The notes under the pieces: generated by a model
Told to the model about the DNA's origin: nothing
The model's input: the letters and a program-made list of their open reading frames with translations, nothing else
Databases searched by the model: none
Part shown: one piece after another, positions 16,915 to 24,769 of the stretch
How positions within the stretch are numbered: the first letter of the stretch is position 1
Layout: each line of letters starts with the position of its first letter
NCBI RefSeq assembly: GCF_013340305.1
Contig: NZ_BLVP01000008.1
Span: 297,408 to 361,407 of the forward strand
DNA: 64,000 nucleotides
Direction of reading: 5' to 3'
Source of the DNA: Desulfovibrio psychrotolerans
GTDB lineage: Bacteria; Desulfobacterota; Desulfovibrionia; Desulfovibrionales; Desulfovibrionaceae
Translations under genes and position numbers: made by a program

Positions 16915-18212
16915 GGTCGGGTCTGGCTCCTTGGTGTGGGGCGGTATGCGTCCGCCCATTGGCGCACGCGGGCGCGGGTCTCTCCGTCCAGTGCCTCTAT
17001 GTCGTCCAGAGAGGCGGGGGCGGGGCCGCCATGCGCGTGCATGGCGCGCTCTATGAGGGCGGGAATGGCGGAAAAGGGAACCTGCTCCTGAAGGAATCGC
17101 TCCACAGCCACCTCGTTGGCGGCGTTCAGAACAACGGGCAGCCCCTTGCCGCCGCGCAGCGATTGGCGCGCAAGCTCAAGACACGGGAAAGAGGATAGGT
17201 CCGGCTGCTCAAAGGTCAAGGGGCCGCAGGTGATGAGGTCCAGCGGCGGCACTCCGGTGCGCAGCAGTCTGGGCCACCCAAGGCAGTAGGCAATGGCTAT
17301 GCGCATGTCCGGGGGCCCCATGTGCGCCAGTTGCGATGCGTCCGCATACTCCACAAGAGAATGGATGATGGACTGGGGGTGCACCACAACCTCTATGCGG
17401 TCCAGCGGCAGACCGTACAGATGGTACGCCTCAATGACTTCCAGCCCCTTGTTCATGAGCGTTGCGGAATCTATGGAAATTTTTGCGCCCATGCTCCAGT
17501 TGGGGTGGGCCAGTGCCTGTGCGGGGGTGACCGTGGCAAGAAAGGCCGCGTCCCGGCCCCGGAAGGGGCCGCCCGAGGCGGTGAGGATGATACGGCGCAC
17601 GGGAGAGCCGTCGTGACCGGATAAGGCCTGAAAAATGGCGTTGTGCTCGGAATCCACGGGCAGGATGGATGCACCCGTGCGCGCGCAGGTCTCCCTGAAC
17701 AGGTCGCCCGCCAGCACCAGCGATTCCTTGTTGGCAAGGGCAATAATCTTGCCCGCCTCTGCTGCGGCGTGGGTGGCGCGCAGCCCGGCTGCGCCCACCT
17801 GTGCGGAGAGCACGGTAGAGGCTTCCGGCAGGGTGGCCATGTCCGCGTATCCCTGCGGTCCGTGCAGAATGGTCGGATTGTATCCTGCGGGCAGCATGCT
17901 GCGCAGGGCCTGCGCCGCCTGTGCATCCAGCACGGCAAGGCAGGCAGGGCGCCATTGCGCCGCCTGCCGCGCCAGCAGGTCCAGATTGCGTGCCCCTGCA
18001 AGGCCGATGACGCGAAAATCGTCCGGCTGCTCGGCCAGCACCTGCAATGCGCTGGTTCCTATGGAGCCAGTGGAGCCGAGAACGACCACGGAGCGGGGAA
18101 ATTCCCCTGCCCACGCGGCACCGGGCAGGGGAGAGATATACCGGATGCGGGGATGCCCCTCGTCCGTGCTGTCATCGTGTTGTGGCGCACTGCGCTGCGG
18201 AGCCGTTACCAT
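16911..18212 (-). CDS. dxr: 1-deoxy-D-xylulose 5-phosphate reductoisomerase
   Basis: Second enzyme of the MEP isoprenoid pathway: rearranges and reduces DXP to 2-C-methyl-D-erythritol 4-phosphate using NADPH and a divalent metal. The NADPH-binding start SVVVLGSTGSIGTSALQVL lies at about residues 41-59, NKESLVLAGDLF is present, followed by PVDSEHNAIFQAL (metal ligands D and E), and SIDSATLMNKGLEVIEAYHL. Predicted 433 residues, with about 40 extra at the N-terminus compared with most Dxr. The ATG at 18212 overlaps the end of the upstream decarboxylase gene by 7 bases. It lies between lipid-carrier genes and rseP as in many Gram-negative uppS-cdsA-dxr-rseP operons. Confidence 0.94.
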   Translation of the reverse strand: MVTAPQRSAPQHDDSTDEGHPRIRYISPLPGAAWAGEFPRSVVVLGSTGSIGTSALQVLAEQPDDFRVIGLAGARNLDLLARQAAQWRPACLAVLDAQAAQALRSMLPAGYNPTILHGPQGYADMATLPEASTVLSAQVGAAGLRATHAAAEAGKIIALANKESLVLAGDLFRETCARTGASILPVDSEHNAIFQALSGHDGSPVRRIILTASGGPFRGRDAAFLATVTPAQALAHPNWSMGAKISIDSATLMNKGLEVIEAYHLYGLPLDRIEVVVHPQSIIHSLVEYADASQLAHMGPPDMRIAIAYCLGWPRLLRTGVPPLDLITCGPLTFEQPDLSSFPCLELARQSLRGGKGLPVVLNAANEVAVERFLQEQVPFSAIPALIERAMHAHGGPAPASLDDIEALDGETRARVRQWADAYRPTPRSQTRP

Positions 18213-19774
18213 ACGCCGCGTCCTTCCGCACCGTGCTTCACCGGGCCGGAGGCGGGGCATTCGGTCTGGTCCGCCTGTTTTGCTTCCTTGCCGGCCTGTG
18301 TGCCTGCCCGGCATGCGGTCAGGCACAGGCCTATGTCGGTCATGGTATCGAACAGCAGGCGGATGTCGTCAGGCGTGGTCCGGTGGTTGGCAATGCACAG
18401 CCGCACCGCCGCGCGTCCGCCTATGCGGGCCGGGGTGAGAAACCCCTCTCCGCTGCGCTCCAGTTCCGCGAGAATGTCCACATGCAACTGGTCCAGTTCC
18501 TCCTGCGTCCACGGCGCGTCCATATGGTCCGGCGGCACAAAGTGGGCGCAGGCGATGGAAAGATCGGCGGGGGCGGCGGGTTCCCACAGGGAGGAGGCCT
18601 GCGCGAGATCCAGAAACTGCTGTGCCATGTCGCAGTTGCGTTCCACAATGGCGGCCAGACGATCCGTGCCGTAGGTGCGGAAGGTGAACCACAGCTTCAG
18701 CGCGCGGCCCTGCCGGGAGAGCTGGAAATTGGTGTTTTTGAGGTCCCAGTCCGATTCCTGCCCCAGATAGGCGGCCTTGGCGCGGAAGGTGGCCTTTTGC
18801 TGCGCGCTGCTTTTGAACAGGGTTATGCCGCACTCCAGCGGCACAAAAAACCATTTGTGCGGGTCCACGCACACGGAATCGGCCCGGTGTATGTCCGCCA
18901 GCTTGGCCCGGTGAGCGGGAGAGAGCAGTGCCGCACCGCCGTAAGCCGCATCCACATGCAGCCAGATATTCTGTTCCTCGCAGAAGTCCGCAATGGCCCC
19001 CAGCGGGTCAATGGCTCCCGTAGAGACTGAACCGGCCTGTGCCACCACGCAGAAGGGATGAAAACCTGCCCGGCGGTCTTCGGCCACCATCCGGCGCAGG
19101 GCATCCACGTCCATGCGGAATGAGGCGTCCGAAGGGACGCTGCGCACATGGTCGTGCCCTATGCCCAGCAGCATGGCGGAACGGGAAATGGACATGTGCC
19201 CCTGATCGGAAACGTACAACGTGATGGGCTGCGTAATGCCTTGCAGTCCCTTTTCCGCCACTCCGGGTACATGGGCCTGCCGCGCCACGGTCATGCCCAT
19301 AAGGTTGGCCACCGTGCCGCCGGAAACCAGCGTGCCGCCCCATCCTTCGCCGTAGCCGAACAGGTCTGCGAACCACGAGAGAACCACGTGCTCCAGCACG
19401 GTGGCGGCAGGACCGCCCTTGAAGGACAACGGTGCCTGATTGAATCCCACACTGAGCAGTTCGCCCAGTGTGCCCGCCGGGGCTGGGCTGGTGGTTATCC
19501 AGGCCAGAAAACGGGGGTGCCCGATGCGCGTGTTCACCGGCGAAAAGGCGGCCACCGCCTCTTCCAGCACGGTGGCGGGGTCGGTTCCCTGCCGGGGCAG
19601 CTCGTGCGGGATAGATCCCTGCACGGCGTCAAAGGTGGTCTGGGCCACAACCGGGGCATCGTCAATATGCCGAATATGCCTGCCTATGGTGTCCGCCACC
19701 TGCCTGAGCAGGTCGTCCAGACGGTCAAGGTCCAGCGAGTAGTCCGGGTTGCGTGAGAGCGAAGGGGCGTTCAT
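18206..19774 (-). CDS. PLP-dependent group II amino-acid decarboxylase
   Basis: Predicted 522-residue cytosolic decarboxylase of the aromatic/glutamate/diaminobutyrate group (PF00282 type). The PLP-binding lysine is in SVCVDPHKWFFVPLECG (about residue 308), preceded by the cofactor-binding aspartate in WLHVDAAYGGAALL. The start region HPRFLAWITTSPAPAGTLGELL and the T-x-G-G loop LVSGGTVANLMGMTVAR are typical. The substrate cannot be fixed: aromatic amino acids, glutamate or 2,4-diaminobutyrate are all possible. It lies inside the uppS-cdsA-dxr-rseP operon, 15 bases after cdsA and overlapping dxr by 7 bases. That position is not the usual gene order and is taken up as a finding. Confidence 0.88.
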   Translation of the reverse strand: MNAPSLSRNPDYSLDLDRLDDLLRQVADTIGRHIRHIDDAPVVAQTTFDAVQGSIPHELPRQGTDPATVLEEAVAAFSPVNTRIGHPRFLAWITTSPAPAGTLGELLSVGFNQAPLSFKGGPAATVLEHVVLSWFADLFGYGEGWGGTLVSGGTVANLMGMTVARQAHVPGVAEKGLQGITQPITLYVSDQGHMSISRSAMLLGIGHDHVRSVPSDASFRMDVDALRRMVAEDRRAGFHPFCVVAQAGSVSTGAIDPLGAIADFCEEQNIWLHVDAAYGGAALLSPAHRAKLADIHRADSVCVDPHKWFFVPLECGITLFKSSAQQKATFRAKAAYLGQESDWDLKNTNFQLSRQGRALKLWFTFRTYGTDRLAAIVERNCDMAQQFLDLAQASSLWEPAAPADLSIACAHFVPPDHMDAPWTQEELDQLHVDILAELERSGEGFLTPARIGGRAAVRLCIANHRTTPDDIRLLFDTMTDIGLCLTACRAGTQAGKEAKQADQTECPASGPVKHGAEGRGVW

Positions 19775-19789
19775 GGTGTTTCCGGCGCG

Positions 19790-20593
19790 CTAAAAGAAGG
19801 TGTGGACGGAACGGGCAAGGGCGTACACGGGCAGGGCGAGCAGGATGGAATCTATCCTGTCCAGAATACCGCCGTGTCCGGGCAGCAGTGTGCCGGAGTC
19901 CTTGATGTCCAGCGTGCGCTTAAGGGCGGATTCAAAATAGTCACCCATCTGCGACGAAACATTAAGGATAACGCCCAGCACCACCCACGCGGGCCATGCT
20001 GCGTTGCCGAAGGACAGTCCCACCGCAAGGCATATGGCCACGCAAAAAATCATGCCGCCTGCCGCGCCTTCCCAGGTTTTCTTGGGGCTTACAGAGGGCC
20101 ACATCTTGTGCCTGCCGAAGTTGCACCCTGCGTAAAACCCGCCGATGTCCGAGGCAAAGGCTGCGAACAGAATGAGAACAACCTCGGCGGTGGAAAGATG
20201 CAGTACCGTCTGGATGAGCAGGGGCAGGTAGAGCATGCCTGCGGTGAGAACCTGCGCCTGTTCGAACCTTGGTGCATCTGCCCTGCCGGTGCCGAAGGCG
20301 AACAGGAAGCCGAGGCTGCCCACCCAGAATCCGGCGGCAATGCAGCCGATCATGGCGTACGGGTTGCCGATGAAGGAGGCATATAGCAGTCCCGCACCCA
20401 GAAGGCACCCGGCCAGCTTGTAAAAGAGGTTGCTCCTGCCCGGCCAGAACATGGAGTAAAATTCGTACTGGCCAAGGGTGGAAACAATGACCGCCGCACC
20501 CAGCAGTACCCATCCGCCCATAAGCAGGGCCACGATGAGGAAGGGCAGGACGATGACAGCGGTAATCCAGCGTTGCTTGTGGGAATTGGTCAT
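19790..20593 (-). CDS. cdsA: Phosphatidate cytidylyltransferase (CDP-diglyceride synthase)
   Basis: Integral inner-membrane enzyme that makes CDP-diacylglycerol from phosphatidic acid and CTP, feeding all phospholipid synthesis. Predicted 267 residues with about seven membrane segments. The C-terminal signature is clear: ALKRTLDIKDSGTLLPGHGG followed by ILDRIDSILLALP, including the conserved K-R and D residues, and the middle motif ASDIGGFYAGCNFGRHKMWP followed by SPKKTWEG. It begins inside the uppS stop (4-base overlap). Confidence 0.93.
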   Translation of the reverse strand: MTNSHKQRWITAVIVLPFLIVALLMGGWVLLGAAVIVSTLGQYEFYSMFWPGRSNLFYKLAGCLLGAGLLYASFIGNPYAMIGCIAAGFWVGSLGFLFAFGTGRADAPRFEQAQVLTAGMLYLPLLIQTVLHLSTAEVVLILFAAFASDIGGFYAGCNFGRHKMWPSVSPKKTWEGAAGGMIFCVAICLAVGLSFGNAAWPAWVVLGVILNVSSQMGDYFESALKRTLDIKDSGTLLPGHGGILDRIDSILLALPVYALARSVHTFF

Positions 20594-21330
20594 GCCTTGA
20601 TCTGTTCTCCGGTCTTGCCGAACCGCCGTTCACGGGTGGCATAGGCCGCGAGTGCGGCGTGGAACTCCTCCACACCGAAATCCGGCCAGTAGGTGTCTGT
20701 AAAGTGGAACTCCGTGTAGGCGTGCTGAAACAGCAGAAAATTGGACAGCCGCAGTTCGCCGCTGGTGCGTATCATGAGGTCCGGGTCCGGCTGTCCCGCC
20801 GTGTAGAGTCGCGATGCCAGCGCCTCTTCCGTGATATCCTGCGGCAGAACGCCCTGACGCACAAGTGCCTGCACGGCGTGCAGTATCTCGCCGCGTCCGG
20901 AGTAATTCAGTGCCAGATTCAGGGTCATGGCACCGTTGCCGGCGGTTTTGTTCATGGCGTGGTTCAGAGCCGTGCGCACCGCCAGGGGCAGCCCGTTCAC
21001 ATCGCCCAGCACATGCAGGCGGATATTCTGTTCCATAAGGCTGGGCAGCTCATCGCGGAGGAAGGAGACCAGCAGTTCAAACAGAAAACTCACCTCATGC
21101 TTGGGCCGCTCCCAGTTTTCGCTGGAAAAGGTGTACAGGGTGAGATGGCGTATGCCCAGCCTGCGGGCCTCGCGCACAATGCGCCTCGCGGTCTCCGTGC
21201 CCGCGCGGTGCCCCTGCGTGCGGTCCTGCCCCCGGCTCTTTGCCCATCTGCCGTTGCCGTCCATGATAATGGAAACATGGGCGGGCAGACTTTCGGGGGC
21301 GGCCCATGGGGGGCGGTTATCGGTATTCAA
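20590..21330 (-). CDS. uppS: Isoprenyl (undecaprenyl) diphosphate synthase
   Basis: Cis-prenyltransferase that extends farnesyl diphosphate to the C55 carrier lipid for peptidoglycan and O-antigen. The catalytic motif HVSIIMDGNGRWAKSRG is at about residues 18-34 (Asp24 binds Mg-diphosphate), followed by RHLTLYTFSSENWERP, and the C-terminal DLMIRTSGELRLSNFLLFQ and YTEFHFTDTYWPDF. No ATG lies upstream of the motif in frame. I choose the TTG at 21330 (product LNTDNRPPW..., 246 residues) because AAGGGG sits 7 bases before it; another TTG lies at 21372. First gene of the six-gene operon ending with tsaB. Confidence 0.93.
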   Translation of the reverse strand: MNTDNRPPWAAPESLPAHVSIIMDGNGRWAKSRGQDRTQGHRAGTETARRIVREARRLGIRHLTLYTFSSENWERPKHEVSFLFELLVSFLRDELPSLMEQNIRLHVLGDVNGLPLAVRTALNHAMNKTAGNGAMTLNLALNYSGRGEILHAVQALVRQGVLPQDITEEALASRLYTAGQPDPDLMIRTSGELRLSNFLLFQHAYTEFHFTDTYWPDFGVEEFHAALAAYATRERRFGKTGEQIKA

Positions 21331-21378
21331 CGGTAACCCCTTGATTATTCGTGCGAAATTATAAAAGCGCAACGCATG

Positions 21379-21407
21379 TTATTACGCCTGTTTACTTGGT
21401 TCGTCAA
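21379..21407 (-). promoter_or_regulatory. Predicted sigma-70 promoter of the uppS operon
   Basis: On the minus strand: TTGACG (21407-21402), 17-base spacer, TAATAA (21384-21379). Start near 21372, about 42 bases before the TTG start of uppS. A second AT-rich hexamer, TATAAT, lies a few bases further on but lacks a -35 at proper distance. Confidence 0.5.
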
Positions 21408-21430
21408 GGTTTGCTGCGGCGGTGCGGGGG

Positions 21431-21540
21431 CAGGCGGATGTGGTCGGATGCGGACGGATGCTGTCGGATGCTGTCGGATGCTGTCGGATGCTGTCGGGCG
21501 TGGGCAGACGTGGACAGGGGTAGCCAGACGTGGGCAGACG
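21431..21540. repeat. 10-bp tandem array upstream of the uppS promoter
   Basis: Eleven 10-base units in exact register. The core is CTGTCGGATG three times in a row (21461-21490), flanked by degenerate units: CAGGCGGATG, TGGTCGGATG, CGGACGGATG before; CTGTCGGGCG, TGGGCAGACG, TGGACAGGGG, TAGCCAGACG, TGGGCAGACG after. It ends about 24 bases upstream of the predicted uppS -35. Confidence 0.9.
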
Positions 21541-22005
21541 CACCTGCGGAGTGTGCTGCAGAGAACGGGCGGATGGTCGGTGCGGCGGGAAGGGAGCAAG
21601 GGCGGCACCATACCCGCAGCGTTACCCATGAAGAACGGGACCCCCATGTGGGAGTCCCGGCTCAAAATTGACTTTTGGATGTTTGGATAGGGGCCAGGGC
21701 CGATAGCCTACAAACGTATCCGGTTGTTGTTGGCTGATGGTTACCTAAAACCGTTTCCTAATCTTGACTCAAAAGTAACACATCGCGCGTTCGCGTCAAG
21801 CGGAAAAGAAATCTTTGGAATACGGAAATTTCCGGTTGCCATGAGATTGCCTCGGCGTTAGGGAGTGCTGACTATAACCTGACGACCCCCCCGGCACCGC
21901 CGCAAGGCAGGGCACGGGGGGCGGCCCGACACACTCAACCCGCTGCCGGACCGCAACCAGGCCGTACAGAGTCTTGTGTATCAAGGATTCTTTCCGGAGG
22001 TTGCC

Positions 22006-23706
22006 ATGAGTGGACAGCGTTCCGGCCTGATCTCGCTGCGGATCAGGCCCGCCCTGCTTTCTGTTCTGAAAGCCGGGTACTCCCGAGCATTTTTAACCCG
22101 TGACATCTGTGCGGGGCTCACCGTAGGCGTGGTGGCCCTGCCTCTTGCCATGGCCTTTGCCATTGCCTCCGGCGCAACGCCGGAGAGCGGTTTGTTCACG
22201 GCCATTGTGGCCGGTGCCATCATTTCCCTTTTCGGCGGTTCACGCTACCAGATAGGCGGCCCCACCGGGGCGTTTGTGGTTATCATTGCAGGCGTCATCG
22301 CCCGGCATGGGTATGAGGGGCTGGTGGTCGCCACGCTCATGGCGGGTTTTTTCCTCATGCTCATGGGCTTTTTCCGTCTGGGCAAGGTGCTGCAGTTCAT
22401 TCCGTACCCGGTGACCACGGGGTTCACCGCCGGTATCGGCCTGTATATTCTGGTTTCGCAGTTCAAGGACTTTCTCGGCCTGCAAATCGGGGCACAGTCG
22501 CCGGAGTTTCTGGAAAAACTGCACAGTTGCTGGCAGGGCATAGGCACCATGCAGCACGGTGCTGTCATAACAGGCGGCGTGACCATAGGGGCCATGGTGC
22601 TTGTGCGGCGTTTCTGTCCGCGTATTCCCGCCCATATTGTGGGTATTTTCAGTTCCATGCTGGTGGTCTGGCTGGCCGGGCTAGAGGTGGAAACCATAGG
22701 TTCCCGGTTCGGCGGCATTCCCGCCGCGTTGCCCAGCTTTGCCATGCCGCACGACTTTTTCGGGCTTGCCGCCAAGGTGCTGCCGGACGCGTTTGCCATT
22801 GCCCTGCTGGCGGGTATTGAATCCTTGCTCAGTGCGGTGGTGGCGGACGGCATGACAGGGGAACGGCACGAACCTTCCACCGAACTGGTAGCGCAGGGGC
22901 TGGCGAATATCGCCTCGGGTCTGTTCGGCGGCATTCCCGCCACCGGTGCCATTGCGCGCACGGCCACAAACATCCGTGCCGGGGCTGCCTCGCCTGTGGC
23001 AGGGATTATCCATGCTGTCACCCTTGCGGCGTTTATGCTGTTCCTCGCTCCCGTGGCCTCGCTTATTCCTCTGGCCAGCCTTGCCGGTGTGCTGTGCATA
23101 GTGGCGTGGGACATGAGCGAAATTCACAAGTTCGCCCGCCTTCTGCGCGCCCCGCGTTCCGATGTGCTCGTGCTGGTCACCACCTTCCTGCTCACGGTTC
23201 TGGTGGACCTTACCGTGGCGGTGCAGGTGGGCGTGGTGCTTGCCGCCCTGCTGTTCATGCGCCGCATGAGCGAGGTGAGCAATCTGCGTCTGGGCGTGGC
23301 GGGCAACGGAAACGGCGAATTGTCCAACGATTCCCGCATTGCCTGCGCGAGCAGTGAATATTGCCCCGGCGAGGTCATGATCTACGAGGTGGACGGCCCG
23401 TTCTTCTTCGGCATTGCCGAGCGGTTTCTGAGCGTGCTGCATGTGCTGCGCGAGCCGCCCAAGGTCATCGTCATCCGCATGGATCATGTTCCCACAGTGG
23501 ACGCCACAGGTATTCACGCACTGGAAACTTTTGTGGTGCATGCCGGGCGCAAGAACATTCAACTGGTCGTCTGCGGCCTGCAGCCGCGGGTACGCTTTGT
23601 GCTGGAAAAGCTGGGCACGCTGAACAAGCTGGGTGAGGGAAATGTGCTGGAAACGCTCCCGGAAGCCATGCAGCGGGCAGATAACCTCGCACTGAGCGCC
23701 GGGTAG
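22006..23706 (+). CDS. SulP-family anion transporter with STAS domain
   Basis: Predicted 566-residue inner-membrane transporter (SLC26/SulP), importing sulfate, bicarbonate or another anion. Residues about 1-420 form the membrane domain (FLTRDICAGLTVGVVALPLAMAFAIASG at the start, then RYQIGGPTGAFVVIIAGV, and the late GMTGERHEPSTELVAQGLANI). The C-terminal STAS domain (about 455-560) has the loop VDATGIHALETF where anti-sigma antagonists carry D-S-S-G. The start at 22006 is supported by CGGAGG 7 bases upstream. In a sulfate reducer a sulfate role is natural, but SulP specificity cannot be read from sequence. A terminator follows. Confidence 0.93.
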   Translation: MSGQRSGLISLRIRPALLSVLKAGYSRAFLTRDICAGLTVGVVALPLAMAFAIASGATPESGLFTAIVAGAIISLFGGSRYQIGGPTGAFVVIIAGVIARHGYEGLVVATLMAGFFLMLMGFFRLGKVLQFIPYPVTTGFTAGIGLYILVSQFKDFLGLQIGAQSPEFLEKLHSCWQGIGTMQHGAVITGGVTIGAMVLVRRFCPRIPAHIVGIFSSMLVVWLAGLEVETIGSRFGGIPAALPSFAMPHDFFGLAAKVLPDAFAIALLAGIESLLSAVVADGMTGERHEPSTELVAQGLANIASGLFGGIPATGAIARTATNIRAGAASPVAGIIHAVTLAAFMLFLAPVASLIPLASLAGVLCIVAWDMSEIHKFARLLRAPRSDVLVLVTTFLLTVLVDLTVAVQVGVVLAALLFMRRMSEVSNLRLGVAGNGNGELSNDSRIACASSEYCPGEVMIYEVDGPFFFGIAERFLSVLHVLREPPKVIVIRMDHVPTVDATGIHALETFVVHAGRKNIQLVVCGLQPRVRFVLEKLGTLNKLGEGNVLETLPEAMQRADNLALSAG

Positions 23707-23744
23707 CGCACCTTGCAGAGGCAAGGCTGCTCACGGAGCATCTG

Positions 23745-23772
23745 AAAGGGGGCATCACGCCCCCTTTTGTTT
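23745..23772 (+). terminator. Intrinsic terminator after the SulP gene
   Basis: Stem AAAGGGGGC (23745-23753), loop ATCAC, GCCCCCTTT (23759-23767), then TGTTTT. Nine perfect base pairs. Confidence 0.8.
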
Positions 23773-23889
23773 TCAGGCAGACGGGTTGCCCTTGTGGCCG
23801 GAACGATCTGAGGCTATGCTGGCAGGAAATGAAGCGTGCAATCATTTTTTGATGCCACATTTTGTGCCACGTTCTCTGTAGGAGGGGCC

Positions 23890-24540
23890 ATGTTTCGCTC
23901 ACTGCGGGAGCCCGTGAACGGGCTGACCCATTGTATCGGCGCGGTGCTTGCCGTGGTCGGCACCATAGTGCTTATCGTGCGGGTAGCCTCGCCCGCCATG
24001 CCGTGGCACATAGCCACCTTTGCCGTGTTCGGCACGGGAATGGTGCTGCTGTACACCGCGAGCACGCTCTACCATTGGCTGCCGCTGTCTGAGAAAGGCA
24101 TACGCATACTGCGGCGCATCGACCACTCCATGATCTTTGTCTACATTGCGGCCACATATACCCCTATCTGTCTGATATCTTTGGGTGGCACATGGGGCTG
24201 GAGCCTGTTCGCCTGCGCATGGGCGGTGGCCACGGCGGGAATTCTGGTTAAGATTTTCTGGCTGGGCGCGCCGCGCTGGTTCTCCACCGGCCTGTATCTC
24301 GGCATGGGATGGATGGCTCTTGTGGGCATCTATCCGCTTGTGCAGGCACTGGAGATCGGTGCGCTGGTATGGCTTGGCGCAGGCGGTGTGCTGTACAGCA
24401 TCGGGGCCGTCATCTATGCGCTGCGCAAACCCAATCCGCTGCCAAGGCACTTCGGCTTCCATGAAATATTCCACCTGTTCGTCATGGGCGGGAGCTTTTG
24501 CCATTATATGGTCATGTACGGCTACGTGAGCCGCGCATAG
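23890..24540 (+). CDS. Hemolysin III / TrhA-type membrane protein
   Basis: Predicted 216-residue inner-membrane protein of the hemolysin-III family (PAQR superfamily), with seven hydrophobic segments. Family marks are EPVNGLTHCIGAVLAVVG at the start, LYTASTLYHWLPLSEKG with the conserved S-x3-H, RIDHSMIFVYIAATYTPICL with the D-H pair, and the C-terminal HEIFHLFVMGGSFCHY with two histidines. These residues bind zinc in relatives. Members act in membrane energetics and lipid homeostasis; despite the name, hemolysis is not the native role. AGGAGGGG precedes the ATG at 23890, which fits better than an upstream in-frame start. Confidence 0.9.
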   Translation: MFRSLREPVNGLTHCIGAVLAVVGTIVLIVRVASPAMPWHIATFAVFGTGMVLLYTASTLYHWLPLSEKGIRILRRIDHSMIFVYIAATYTPICLISLGGTWGWSLFACAWAVATAGILVKIFWLGAPRWFSTGLYLGMGWMALVGIYPLVQALEIGALVWLGAGGVLYSIGAVIYALRKPNPLPRHFGFHEIFHLFVMGGSFCHYMVMYGYVSRA

Positions 24541-24769
24541 CGTTTCCATTCCGCCATGCGCGCCGTGCGGGCCGTGTTTCCCTCTCCTTGTTGACCGCTT
24601 TTCGCTGCCTGTTGCGCCGTGCCTGCGGGCATGGGGCATGCATGCCGCGTTTCCGCGCCGGGCACACGTTGTCTCTGCCCGGAAGATATGGCAAAAAAGG
24701 GGAAACGGCCTGTGCCTGTGAGATAAACCGCGCAGGGAATGAGTTCCGCGCATACAGCGGGGGGTACGG
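24541..24769. other. Short intergenic stretch before the Kef-type antiporter
   Basis: No gene, hairpin with T-tract, or promoter pair that I could support. Confidence 0.4.

Larger units (their letters stand above)
21331..22005. other. Divergent intergenic region between uppS and the SulP gene
   Basis: It contains the uppS promoter (21379-21407), the 10-bp array (21431-21540), and an imperfect hairpin at 21635-21660 (CGGGAC...GTCCCG) followed by only weakly T/A-rich sequence. The 300 bases before the SulP gene at 22006 show no convincing promoter; TATAAC at about 21873 has no -35 at proper distance. No gene recognised. Confidence 0.5.

Noticed and set aside
21331-21372. Upstream TTG at 21372 as the start of uppS
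   Set aside because: It would coincide with the predicted transcription start and has no Shine-Dalgarno, whereas the TTG at 21330 has AAGGGG at proper distance.
23836-23889. Extended N-terminus of the hemolysin-III-type protein
   Set aside because: Family similarity begins at the ATG at 23890, which also has AGGAGGGG before it.
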